A DNA stretch of 64,000 nt. It comes from Arthrobacter_B sp038069765. GTDB lineage: Bacteria; Actinomycetota; Actinomycetes; Actinomycetales; Micrococcaceae. The position numbers were made by a program, and so were the translations under genes. Within the stretch, counting starts at the first letter, position 1; every line of letters begins with the position of its first letter. Below are positions 16,561-24,990 of this stretch, one piece after another. The notes under the pieces were generated by a model. The model made no database searches. It saw nothing but the letters and a program-made list of their open reading frames with translations, and was not told the DNA's origin. The stretch lies in assembly GCF_038069765.1 (NCBI RefSeq), contig NZ_JBBPFS010000001.1, positions 434,001 through 498,000 of the forward strand, read 5' to 3'.

Positions 16561-17757
16561 TTGAACATGTTGATGAATACCCGGGGTGTCAGCTCCGCCG
16601 GCAGACCTGCTCGGACCTTCGGAATTGAGGAGGAATTCCTGCTGGTAGACCCGGCGACAGGGGAGCCAAGACCCGTCGCGGAGCTGGCAGTGCAGCAGGG
16701 GAGAAAGCGTGGTGGCTCGGCTTTCGGTCCTGCCCTGACTCTGGAAGTCCAGCAAGAGCAGCTTGAAGTGGTCGGCCCTGTCTGCGCCACCCTGCCGGAG
16801 ATGGAGGCCGCAATCCGCGAGGGCCGCGGGATAGCCGATGAGGCTGCCCGATCGGTTGGCGCAAGGGCGGTGGCCTTGGCAACCAGCCCCACAGCAGCCA
16901 CCCCGTCCCTGGTGCCCAGGCAGCGCTACCAGGACATAGCAGACCGGTTCGGGCTGACTTCCAAGGAACAGCTCACCTGCGGCTTCCATGTTCATGTGGG
17001 GGTGATCTCAGGAAAAGAAGGAGTAGCGATCCTGGACCGGATCCGTGTCTGGTTGCCGGTCCTGCTGGCGCTCAGTGCCAACTCCCCGTTTTGGCAGGGA
17101 CGCGACAGTGGCTACGCGAGCTTCCGCTACCAGGCGTGGAACCGGTGGCCCACGGCAGGACCGTGCGAACGGTTCGGCTCTGAAAAGGCGTACCGCCGTT
17201 ACATCCGCTCCTTGCTGGCCACGGGCGTACTCGTTGACGAGGGCATGGTCTACTTCGACGCACGTCTCTCCCGCAACCACCCGACAGTGGAGGTGCGCAT
17301 CGCCGACGTGTGCATGGACCCCGGGCACGCCGCAGTACTAGCGGCGCTGGTACGCGCGCTTGTGGAACAGGCAGCCCTGGACTGGCGGGCAGGCCTCCGG
17401 GCACCCCGCCAGTCCGCCGCACAATTGCGTCTTGCGGCGTGGCAGGCCAGCGTGTCGGGAGCGGAAGGGATGCTGCTGCACCCTCTCCTGAACACGCCGT
17501 GCCCGGCTGGTGAAGCCGTGCAGGCGCTCCTGGCACATGTCAGCCCGGTCCTTGCCAGCACCGGCGACGAGGACCGCGTAACCCGGGACGTTGATCGAAT
17601 CCTTACTTCCGGCACCGGATCTCGCCGACAGCGCGAAACCATGGCCAGCAGCCGGACCCTGGCAGCGGTGGTGGCGGACGCCGTCGAGGCCACGCATGGA
17701 ACAGCCAAAACCCAACACTTCCGGCCCGTGCGTCTGCAGGGCACCGGACCGATTTGA
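16561..17757 (+). CDS. YbdK-type carboxylate-amine ligase (glutamate-cysteine ligase family)
   Basis: The protein of about 398 residues belongs to the GCS2/YbdK ATP-grasp-like family. Evidence is RTFGIEEEFLLVDPATGEPR near the start, QEQLEVVGPVCATLPEME, CGFHVHVGV, and HPTVEVRIADVCMD with the metal- and substrate-binding acidic residues. YbdK enzymes join carboxylates such as glutamate to amines using ATP; activity with cysteine is weak in known examples. A GGAGG at 16549-16553 lies seven bases before a TTG at 16561, which I take as the start. The ATGs at 16567 and 16573 are alternatives. The M20 dipeptidase gene begins 11 bases after the stop, suggesting co-transcription. Confidence 0.85.
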   Translation: MNMLMNTRGVSSAGRPARTFGIEEEFLLVDPATGEPRPVAELAVQQGRKRGGSAFGPALTLEVQQEQLEVVGPVCATLPEMEAAIREGRGIADEAARSVGARAVALATSPTAATPSLVPRQRYQDIADRFGLTSKEQLTCGFHVHVGVISGKEGVAILDRIRVWLPVLLALSANSPFWQGRDSGYASFRYQAWNRWPTAGPCERFGSEKAYRRYIRSLLATGVLVDEGMVYFDARLSRNHPTVEVRIADVCMDPGHAAVLAALVRALVEQAALDWRAGLRAPRQSAAQLRLAAWQASVSGAEGMLLHPLLNTPCPAGEAVQALLAHVSPVLASTGDEDRVTRDVDRILTSGTGSRRQRETMASSRTLAAVVADAVEATHGTAKTQHFRPVRLQGTGPI

Positions 17758-17768
17758 AAGGGTAACAA

Positions 17769-19157
17769 ATGACTGCGAACGAGAGTATTCAGAACTACAT
17801 CGAGGCCCAGACGCCCCTTCTGGTGGACCGGCTCGCTGAATGGATCCGCATTCCTTCGGTGGCCGGGGTGCCCGAGCGTAAACACCATCTGACGCGATCG
17901 GCCAACTGGCTGGCTGGGGAGCTGCGCGGCATCGGGTTCCCGGTGACCGAGATCTGGGAGAGTCCGGGCGGTCCGGCAGTCTTCGCCGAATGGTCCGGCG
18001 CCGTCGATGCCCCCACCATTCTGGTTTACAGCCACCACGACGTGCGGGCCGTGAAAGACGAGAACTGGGATCAAACCTCCCCGTTTGAGCCTGTCCTCCG
18101 CGACGGCCGGCTGTACGGGCGCGGAAGTTCTGACGCCAAAGGGCAGATGATGGCCCACCTGATGGCGGTGCGCGCCCATCTGGATGCGACGGGACGCACT
18201 GCCCCGGCGGTGAACCTAAAGATCATCGTCGAAGGGGAGGAGGAGGCCGGTTCGCCCGGCCTGAAAGACCTCCTTGAGGCAAACCGGAACCGCCTTGACG
18301 CGGACGCGGTGATCTTTTCCGACACTCTGCTCTGGCAAGCCGGGCATCCTGCCCTCTGCACCAGCGTCCGCGGCATGCTTGGCGTGCGCATTGAGGTTTA
18401 CGGCCCGCTGACGGACGTCCACAGCGGTGCGGTATCCGGCGCGGCCCCCAATCCCGCCCTTGAGCTCGGCCGGCTCCTCGGGCAGCTGCACGACCAAAAA
18501 GGCAGGATTACTATTCCCGGTTTCTACGACGACGTCGAGGAAATGTCCCAGCGCCGCAGGGCTGAACTGGCCGCACTTCCCTTTGATCCGCAGGACTGGC
18601 TGGAACGGTCCCACACCCGGATCATCCTGGGTGAGGAGGGCTACACCCCTCTTGAACGACTCTGGGCGCGCCCGGCGCTGGAAGTCGTTGCCATGGCGGC
18701 GGGGGACCCCGTGGGGGCCAAGCGTGCGGCCGTTCCCTCCATGGCGGCGGCGGACCTGAGTATCCGCACGGTTGCCGGCCAGAAGGTCGACGACGTGGCA
18801 GAGCAGGTCCGCAGCTGGGTGGGTGAAACCATCAGCGACGGCTACGCCTACGAGTTGTCCATCGATATTGAAACCGCGCAGGAGCCGTACCAAACTCCCG
18901 ACTGCGGGGTCCTGGATGCCCTCTCCGCAGCGATGGCCAAGGGCTTTCAAGTGCAGGAAGTGGGGCGGATGGGCAACGCCGGCGGCGGACCTGCCGCCCT
19001 GCTCTCTTCGGCTTTGAATGTTCCGGTTGTCTTTTTCGGGACGGGCCTCGTAGAGGACAACTGGCACGACAGCGACGAGAGCGCCCGGATCGACATCCTC
19101 AAAGCCGGCGCCGCGACGCTGGCCTTCCTCTGGGAGGAGCTCGGCACGCAGGAATAG
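17769..19157 (+). CDS. M20 family dipeptidase
   Basis: The 462-residue protein shows the full set of M20/M25/M40 zinc-peptidase motifs. These are YSHHDVR (first zinc ligand), RGSSDAKGQ (bridging Asp), VEGEEEAGSPG (catalytic Glu and ligand), a lid/dimerisation domain in the middle, and the last ligand in VVFFGTGLVEDNWHDSDES. Such enzymes cleave dipeptides or remove acyl groups in the cytosol. Directly following a YbdK-type ligase, it may cut the same kind of gamma-glutamyl or beta-alanyl dipeptide that the ligase makes, or a related one; that is inference. A GAAAGGGTAAC region supplies the ribosome binding site. Confidence 0.9.
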   Translation: MTANESIQNYIEAQTPLLVDRLAEWIRIPSVAGVPERKHHLTRSANWLAGELRGIGFPVTEIWESPGGPAVFAEWSGAVDAPTILVYSHHDVRAVKDENWDQTSPFEPVLRDGRLYGRGSSDAKGQMMAHLMAVRAHLDATGRTAPAVNLKIIVEGEEEAGSPGLKDLLEANRNRLDADAVIFSDTLLWQAGHPALCTSVRGMLGVRIEVYGPLTDVHSGAVSGAAPNPALELGRLLGQLHDQKGRITIPGFYDDVEEMSQRRRAELAALPFDPQDWLERSHTRIILGEEGYTPLERLWARPALEVVAMAAGDPVGAKRAAVPSMAAADLSIRTVAGQKVDDVAEQVRSWVGETISDGYAYELSIDIETAQEPYQTPDCGVLDALSAAMAKGFQVQEVGRMGNAGGGPAALLSSALNVPVVFFGTGLVEDNWHDSDESARIDILKAGAATLAFLWEELGTQE

Positions 19158-19259
19158 GTGTGCAAATGCTTTGGGGAGGCCTTGACACTTAAACCGTCAG
19201 ACGCGTCTTCTTGAACCAGGGCATGGGGATGGCTGCGGCCAAGCGACGAGGAGAGACCC

Positions 19260-20429
19260 ATGTCAGGTGCAAGCGGAAGCGGCGAGGAGTTCCAAACCGG
19301 GCGGACAAACCGTGCAGAGGGGCGCACAATTCTCTGGGCCCAGGTTCCTCCGGGCCAGCCCAATTTCAACGGACCGGCGATCCTCATCGTTGAGGTAGCC
19401 AAGGATCCCAACGATCCGGACGATTATGAGGACGGCGGTTCGTTCATACCGTCGAACTCCTTCGACGGCATCGTGGGCAAGGGCTGGAGCGGAGGCAGCG
19501 CCAGTAACTTCGGCGGGACTCCTGGAGGAACGGGCGTGATCGGCAGGGGAGGCCGCAACCAGGGCACCGGTGTGTTCGGACTGGGCGGCGGGACACCGGA
19601 ACCCGGAAACGGCGGAGCAGGCGGCATCGGCGTTCACGGTTTGGGCGGACCGCAAGCCGACTACTTCGCGGATTATTCGACGCCGCCCGGTGCCGGGTTG
19701 GTGGGGCAGGGTGGCCGACAGTCAGAACTCGACAATCGGCTAAGGCTCCCTCATGCGGCCGGTGTTATTGGCATCGGCGGAGGAACCGGGCACAATAAGG
19801 ACCTTTTGCCGGCCCATCAGCTCTCGGACACCGGGGGCGTCGGTGTCTACGGGCAGGGGGCCGGACTCAGCGTGGCTATGGTCCCTCCGCAGGATGAAGC
19901 CGGGACGGTTCCGGGCCCGAACGTCGCGAGCGGCCCCCGGGCAGCCGGAGCCGGAGTGCTCGGCCGGGGTGGCGAGTCGACCGAGCCCAGGGAAAGAAGC
20001 GCCTCCGGCGTCGTCGGGCTTGCCGGAGGTGTCCCCATCCCCTCCAGCAATCAAACTCTGGGATTCGGAGTGGTGGGGCACGGACCGGTTGGTGTGCACG
20101 GCCGCGGCCTGGCCGGGCCCGGTGTCGAAGGCACCTCGGCAGGAGACCGTGGCGGAACTTTTCAGTCTGATCATGCTGCCCAGGTACAGCTTGTGCCCGG
20201 TTTTTCCCGGGGGACGTTTCCTCCTCCCACAACGGTGACGCCCACGGCGCTCCCCACCGGACGGGAGGGAGTCGTCCAGTTACCCAAAGACGGCCGGGGC
20301 GGGGACCTGATGGTCCTTTCGGACGAGGAACGCAGTTGCACCCTGTGGTTCTGTGTTGAGGGGGTGAATTCCGGGCCGGCGAAATGGGCACAGGTACTGA
20401 CGGGTCCGGTTTTCGACGGGGTCGCCTGA
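19260..20429 (+). CDS. Glycine-rich repeat protein, possible beta-solenoid
   Basis: The 389-residue protein has a short N-terminal region without a signal peptide, containing GRTILWAQVPPGQPNFNGPA. About ten copies of a degenerate G-x-G-V-x-G-x-G-G repeat then run from residue 95 to 300, for example GTGVIGRGG, GTGVFGLGG, GAGLVGQGG, GAGVLGRGG and VGVHGRGLAG. The spacing between repeats varies from 10 to 45 residues. The C-terminal 70 residues are a non-repetitive globular-looking part with CTLWFCVEG. Repeats of this kind can form a beta-solenoid or fibre. The function is unknown. A GAGGAGAG ribosome binding site precedes the ATG. Confidence 0.6.
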   Translation: MSGASGSGEEFQTGRTNRAEGRTILWAQVPPGQPNFNGPAILIVEVAKDPNDPDDYEDGGSFIPSNSFDGIVGKGWSGGSASNFGGTPGGTGVIGRGGRNQGTGVFGLGGGTPEPGNGGAGGIGVHGLGGPQADYFADYSTPPGAGLVGQGGRQSELDNRLRLPHAAGVIGIGGGTGHNKDLLPAHQLSDTGGVGVYGQGAGLSVAMVPPQDEAGTVPGPNVASGPRAAGAGVLGRGGESTEPRERSASGVVGLAGGVPIPSSNQTLGFGVVGHGPVGVHGRGLAGPGVEGTSAGDRGGTFQSDHAAQVQLVPGFSRGTFPPPTTVTPTALPTGREGVVQLPKDGRGGDLMVLSDEERSCTLWFCVEGVNSGPAKWAQVLTGPVFDGVA

Positions 20430-20449
20430 GGGCTTAATAGCCCGAAAGC

Positions 20450-21181
20450 TCACACCGCCGGTGACGCAGTTACCCGGCTGGGAGCCATGCCGTAACGCTG
20501 CCGGAAGGCGCGCCCGAACGACCCGGGATCCAGGAACCCTGAAGCCAGGCATGCGCTCTGCACTCCAGCCCCCTGTTCCAGCAGTCCTCGCGCATGCTCC
20601 AGCCGCACGCGGCGGATCTCGGCAGCCGGCGACGTCCCGGCCTCGGCAAAGACTGCCTGCACCGCACGGAGGGAAAGGTGCGCTCCGGAGGCGAGCTCCG
20701 CCGTCGTGAAGTCCGGGTCTGTGAACCTGGCCTCGATGGTGCGCCGCATGGATTCGAGCAGTTCGGCACGCACCTGCTCAGCAGGCGCCCGGTGCGATGG
20801 TCCGCGCCTGCGCAGGTCGCGCACCATCACTGTCTGACTCCGCGGCAACGGGTTGAAGCTCAGGAGCGTGCTGCGTTCGGATCCCACGCTGCGGGTAGTC
20901 CACTGCACCGGGCGCGCGTCCCCTGCGCGGGTTACGAACCATTCCATCGCAGGGGCGGAGCCGGCAGATCCGACAATCGGGCACTCGTGCCCCGGGTACG
21001 GGGAACCGTCCGGGCGGCGGCAGTGCAGAAGGTCGTGGCTCGGACCGCCAACGACGTCGTCGTCTCCCCGGTAGCCCAGGAACCGAACTGCGGCCTTGTT
21101 CGCGAGAGAGACCAGACCCTGGTTATCAATGACCCACAGGGGGACCGGTGCTTCACGGATGACCTGTATCAGCAGATCCAT
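20450..21181 (-). CDS. PAS-AraC transcriptional regulator, probably of the cyanase operon
   Basis: The 243-residue protein joins an N-terminal PAS-like sensor (APVPLWVIDNQGLVSLANKA, about residues 10-110) to a C-terminal AraC DNA-binding domain. The latter has two helix-turn-helix units, including TTAELASGAHLSLRAVQAVF and ACLASGFLDPGSFGRAFRQR. It is divergent from the cyanase-channel pair with about 220 bases between start codons, so it probably controls them and itself. Known cyn operons use a LysR-type CynR, so this would be a different regulator class for the same function. The signal sensed by the PAS domain is unknown. Confidence 0.85.
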   Translation of the reverse strand: MDLLIQVIREAPVPLWVIDNQGLVSLANKAAVRFLGYRGDDDVVGGPSHDLLHCRRPDGSPYPGHECPIVGSAGSAPAMEWFVTRAGDARPVQWTTRSVGSERSTLLSFNPLPRSQTVMVRDLRRRGPSHRAPAEQVRAELLESMRRTIEARFTDPDFTTAELASGAHLSLRAVQAVFAEAGTSPAAEIRRVRLEHARGLLEQGAGVQSACLASGFLDPGSFGRAFRQRYGMAPSRVTASPAV

Positions 21182-21398
21182 TTTTAATCCTTTCCTGCGC
21201 TTTCCATCGGCCCCCGGTCTAACACCTTACGAACGGCGGAAGGCGGAGCAGTTGCCGGTTTGTTTCGCGCAGGTAAAGAGTGAACTGCCTGCGTTTTTTG
21301 CAGGTATCCCTTCGCAAAAAGCCTGTTTCCGGCGCTCATCCGCCTCCTACGTTGTTGTTGCGGCAAGTGCCGGCAGAACTACTCAGGAGGAAACAGAA

Positions 21399-21851
21399 AT
21401 GACTAACTGGAACGCGAAACGAGATCAGGCCACGAGCAGCGTGCGCAGCGCCGTCGCCCGTTCGGATTCCTCCTGGGCTGACCTCGCCGAGCAGCTTGAC
21501 CGCCCGCTTCTGTGGACCATTGCAGCCTTGCTCGGTTCCCACCCCGTTCCGGCTGAACTCGCCGAGAAAGCCGGAGAGCTTCTGGATCTGGATGAGGAAA
21601 CCGTGCTGGCCCTGCAGGAGCAGCCGTACAGGATCATGGGCGATGAGCTGAAGGCAGATCCGACGATTTACCGGTTCTACGAACTGCTGGCCGTGTATGG
21701 GCCGGCACTGAAGGAGGCCATCCACGAGGAGTTCGGCGACGGCATCATGAGCGCAATTAACTGCAACGTGGAGCTGACCCGCCGTGAGGATCCCGAGGGT
21801 GACCGCGTGCGGGTCATCATTGACGGCAAGTTCCTGAAGTACCAGTGGTAG
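21399..21851 (+). CDS. cynS: Cyanate hydratase (cyanase)
   Basis: The 150-residue protein has the two cyanase domains. An N-terminal helical POU-like part spans about residues 10-80. The catalytic C-terminal part is DPTIYRFYELLAVYGPALKE followed by FGDGIMSAINCNVEL and DGKFLKYQW. The active-site residues Arg92, Glu95 and Ser118 are present; they correspond to Arg96, Glu99 and Ser122 of the E. coli enzyme. The homodecamer turns cyanate and bicarbonate into ammonia and CO2, giving detoxification and a nitrogen source. A GGAGG lies at a good distance from the ATG at 21399. The downstream channel gene begins 10 bases after the stop. Confidence 0.95.
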   Translation: MTNWNAKRDQATSSVRSAVARSDSSWADLAEQLDRPLLWTIAALLGSHPVPAELAEKAGELLDLDEETVLALQEQPYRIMGDELKADPTIYRFYELLAVYGPALKEAIHEEFGDGIMSAINCNVELTRREDPEGDRVRVIIDGKFLKYQW

Positions 21852-21861
21852 GGGGCCGGCG

Positions 21862-22689
21862 ATGAGTTATGTAATTCCGAAGGACTTTGCAGTCCGTATG
21901 ATCGACGCCGGCCAGGCCAAAGTTGCGCTGTCCACGCGCGACACCCTGATCCGCAGCTACATGGCAGGTGCCATCCTGGCGCTGGCCGCGGCCTTTGCCG
22001 TCACGATCAGCGCCCAGACCGGTTCGCCGCTGCTCGGCGCCGTCCTGTTCCCCGTCGGCTTCTGCATGCTGTACCTGCTCGGGTTTGATTTGCTGACCGG
22101 CGTGTTCACCTTGGTGCCGCTGGCCTGGCTGGACAAGCGCCCGGGTGTCACCTGGCGCTCGATGCTCCGCAACTGGGGGCTGGTGTTCGTCGGCAACTTC
22201 GCCGGCGCGCTGACCACCGCACTGCTGATGGCCATTGTCTGGACGTACGGCTTCTCCGCCGAGGTGAGCGAAGTCGGAAAGGCGATCGGGCACCTCGGTG
22301 AAGGACGCACCGTGGGCTACGCCGAGCACGGCGCAGCCGGCATGCTCACCCTCTTTGTCCGCGGCATCCTCTGCAATTGGATGGTGTCCACCGGTGTCGT
22401 CGGCGCGATGATGAGCGACAGCCTGCCCGGCAAGGTGATCGCCATGTGGATGCCGATCATGCTCTTTTTCTACATGGGTTTTGAGCACTCCGTGGTCAAC
22501 ATGTTCCTGTTCCCGATTGGCCTGATGCTCGGCGGTGAGTTCACCCTGATGGACTACTTGATCTGGAACGAGATTCCGACCGTGCTCGGCAACCTGGTGG
22601 GCGGCCTGACGTTCGTTGGGCTGATGATCTACGGAACGCACGCCCGGACGGCGCCCGGGCGGCAGTTCGCGGCAAAGGTGAAGGTCTAG
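21862..22689 (+). CDS. Formate/nitrite transporter (FNT) family channel
   Basis: The 275-residue protein has about six membrane segments and FNT signatures: YMAGAILALAAAFAVTI, GFDLLTGVFTLVPLA (the omega-loop region), NWGLVFVGNFAGAL, RGILCNWMVSTGVV with the conserved N-W region, and FFYMGFEHSVVNMFLFP with the pore His. FNT channels move small monovalent anions such as formate, nitrite or hydrosulfide across the membrane. Because the gene is coupled to cynS and sits opposite a PAS-AraC regulator, this member may carry cyanate or a related anion. That would be a different solution from the MFS-type CynX. A hairpin terminator follows. Confidence 0.9.
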   Translation: MSYVIPKDFAVRMIDAGQAKVALSTRDTLIRSYMAGAILALAAAFAVTISAQTGSPLLGAVLFPVGFCMLYLLGFDLLTGVFTLVPLAWLDKRPGVTWRSMLRNWGLVFVGNFAGALTTALLMAIVWTYGFSAEVSEVGKAIGHLGEGRTVGYAEHGAAGMLTLFVRGILCNWMVSTGVVGAMMSDSLPGKVIAMWMPIMLFFYMGFEHSVVNMFLFPIGLMLGGEFTLMDYLIWNEIPTVLGNLVGGLTFVGLMIYGTHARTAPGRQFAAKVKV

Positions 22690-22705
22690 CTTCCGGTAAC
22701 GACGA

Positions 22706-22737
22706 CGTCGGGCCGTTTGCTTCCGAAGGGCCCGACG
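22706..22737 (+). terminator. Hairpin terminator after the cyanase-channel pair
   Basis: CGTCGGGCC at 22706-22714 pairs perfectly with GGCCCGACG at 22729-22737 across a 14-base loop. A short T-containing stretch (CGTTTGTT) follows. It lies 17 bases after the channel stop codon and so probably ends the cynS transcript. Confidence 0.7.
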
Positions 22738-22782
22738 CCGCGTTTGTTAAGACGGGCGTGCTGCCTGCGGCAAGATATAAGG

Positions 22783-23328
22783 ATGCCACTTGACCACCTG
22801 CTCACAAGCCTCAGTGCACTTCCTGGTTCAGAACCGCGAGACGCGTATCTGCGGTTCCTCAACACAGCCGGCGATGCCGCTCTCTACAGGAATGGCGGCC
22901 CGGAGCATGTCACGGGGTCATGCTTCGTCTTTTCGCCTGGATTTGATCGTGTTCTCCTGTGTTTCCACGGCAAGGGGCAGTTCTGGGTGCAGTTCGGCGG
23001 TCACGTTGAGTCGGCGGACGCGTCGGTGGCAGATGCCGCACAGAGGGAGGCCCGCGAGGAGTCCGGAATTGGCGATCTTGTCCTGCTTAGCCCCGCGATC
23101 ATGGATCTTGACCGGCACGATCTGCACGCGGGATTCTCGTGCGCCGCTCATTGGGATGTCGGGTTCGCCGCTGTTGTTGCGCCGTCTGTCGTCACGTCCG
23201 TGAGCGATGAAAGCGAGGATGTCCGTTGGTTTCCGATCAACGAATTGCCGGCTCAAGTGCCACCAAGCTTCCGCGCGCGCTTGGAAAAAGTCCGGCACGC
23301 GGCCATGGCGCTGACTGGCGCTCACTAA
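22783..23328 (+). CDS. Nudix hydrolase
   Basis: The 181-residue protein carries a Nudix box at about residues 73-96, ending AAQREAREESGI, which supplies the RE-x2-EE-x-G core for metal binding. The first conserved Glu of the box appears as Asp. Flanking strands include FVFSPGFDRVLLCFHGKGQF. Nudix enzymes hydrolyse a nucleoside diphosphate linked to another group; the substrate is not apparent. The ATG at 22783 is chosen because the upstream part of the frame overlaps the terminator. There is little sequence between a possible AAGATATAAGG element and the start, so the mRNA may have a very short leader. Confidence 0.85.
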   Translation: MPLDHLLTSLSALPGSEPRDAYLRFLNTAGDAALYRNGGPEHVTGSCFVFSPGFDRVLLCFHGKGQFWVQFGGHVESADASVADAAQREAREESGIGDLVLLSPAIMDLDRHDLHAGFSCAAHWDVGFAAVVAPSVVTSVSDESEDVRWFPINELPAQVPPSFRARLEKVRHAAMALTGAH

Positions 23329-23518
23329 TCAGCAAACCACCGGCGGGTTGAGTCATGGTGTGTCCTTTCCGAGCTGCTGCAGGAGTGATCCGAAGAAAGC
23401 CGGCATCGGCCGAGCACTTCGAAAAGAGACAGGAGAGCGGCGGTTTGACTGACTCCTGTGCGCCGCTTGGGAGAGAATGATCCAGCGATTCAGCATTTAC
23501 TTTCGACAGGAGCAAACG

Positions 23519-24793
23519 GTGGATGACGAGATCCAGTTGATTAATGACGGCGATGGCCTGGCAGTCATTGGTGACCCAGGCGCCGTCGACCGTTTCCTGT
23601 CCTCCGAAGGCCTGGAGTCGAAGGATCTGGGGCTTCGCAAACTCGGCCCCACCCTCGGTAAAGCAGCCGGTGTAGCCGAAATGGGTTCGCAGATCGCTGC
23701 CAACTCCGGGCGCTGGGTGAAGCTGACCGAGGAATCCGCGCAAGCCATAAAGAAATTCGGCCTGATGAAGAACTCTCAAACGGGGCTCAGCATGGGTGTC
23801 GTGCAGGCCAAGGGGCAGGGCGGAGGCATCAAAGCAATCGTTCAGTTCAGCAGCGGGAATGCATCCAAGCTGGCCAACCCCGCACTTCTGGCTGGCGCAG
23901 CGGGCATCATGGCGCAGGCAGCGATGCAGCAGAGCATGGATGAGATCACCGACTACCTCGCCGCTATTGACGAGAAGGTTGACGACATTCTGCGCGCCCA
24001 GAAGGATGCAGTGCTGGCGGACATGCTGGGGGTGGATTTTGTCATCGAGGAGGCACTGACCGTCCGCGCGGAAGTGGGCCGGGTGTCCGACGTGACATGG
24101 TCGAAAGTGCAGGCGACGTCAGGCACGATCGGCCGGACGCAGGCGTATGCGCTGCGTCAGCTTGAAGCCTTGGCGGAAAAGCTCGAAGAAAAAGCAGGGG
24201 TCGGGGACCTCGCCAAGGCAACAAAGAATGCCGAGGAAAAGGTGCGGGAGTGGCTTGCGGTCCTCGCGCGTTGCTTCCAGCTCCAGGACGCCCTGAACAT
24301 CCTTGAGCTGGATCGTGTTCTTGATTCCACGCCGGAGGACCTTGACCAGCACCGCCGCGGTTTAAAGACCGCCCGACGGCACCGGACCGAACTCATAGCC
24401 CGGAGCACAGGGCGGCTGATGGCCCGGCTGGATGCCGCTGCTGGAACGGCAAACGCAAAGGTCTTGCTGAACCCCACATCGTCCCGCGCCGTCGTGAAGT
24501 CCAGTAACCACGCCGCTGCCGGCATTGCTGACTTCCAGGGGGTGCTTGGCATCGATACCGGGCGGGAGGCGTTGGAAGCCAGGCTGTGGCTGGAGGCAGC
24601 GGAAGACGTCAAAGACCGAGTTGTCGGTGCGGGGGCCGACGGCGTGGATGCGGCGAAACGGCTCAGCATGGAAGGTGTGGACGCCGCTAAACGGATGGGG
24701 ACCGGCACCATGGGCAAGGCGAAATCGGTATCTGGGAAGGTGGCCTCCCGGCTCGCCGAGCGGTCAACCCGCTGGCGGCGCGACGCCGATTAG
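23519..24793 (+). CDS. Large helical protein of unknown function
   Basis: A GTG at 23519 sits six bases after AGGAG, giving 424 residues; the frame upstream looks non-coding. The N-terminus (DDEIQLINDGDGLAVIGDPG) is followed by a nearly all-helical body. That body includes a small hydrophobic segment (NPALLAGAAGIMAQAAM, about residues 125-142) and long amphipathic helices such as LRQLEALAEKLEEKAG. Two copies of GVDAAKR lie near the C-terminus, which is strongly basic (SRLAERSTRWRRDAD). I recall similar uncharacterised proteins in other actinobacteria but know no function. It stands alone between Nudix and dehydrogenase genes. Confidence 0.6.
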   Translation: MDDEIQLINDGDGLAVIGDPGAVDRFLSSEGLESKDLGLRKLGPTLGKAAGVAEMGSQIAANSGRWVKLTEESAQAIKKFGLMKNSQTGLSMGVVQAKGQGGGIKAIVQFSSGNASKLANPALLAGAAGIMAQAAMQQSMDEITDYLAAIDEKVDDILRAQKDAVLADMLGVDFVIEEALTVRAEVGRVSDVTWSKVQATSGTIGRTQAYALRQLEALAEKLEEKAGVGDLAKATKNAEEKVREWLAVLARCFQLQDALNILELDRVLDSTPEDLDQHRRGLKTARRHRTELIARSTGRLMARLDAAAGTANAKVLLNPTSSRAVVKSSNHAAAGIADFQGVLGIDTGREALEARLWLEAAEDVKDRVVGAGADGVDAAKRLSMEGVDAAKRMGTGTMGKAKSVSGKVASRLAERSTRWRRDAD

Positions 24794-24990
24794 CGCCAAA
24801 CGGGCGGATTAGTGCTCCGTGCCCAACCGACGACGGCGTCGAGCGATCCCCGCACCCCATGCTCCCGGAGCGCGTGCGACGCCGGATTGCCCGGCCGGTG
24901 TCCGCTGCCACCGGCCGGGACTTCCCGAGCGCGGAGGGCAATGGTCTGCTGGATAAGGAACTGCAGAGGATCTTTGAAGGGAGCAACCCC

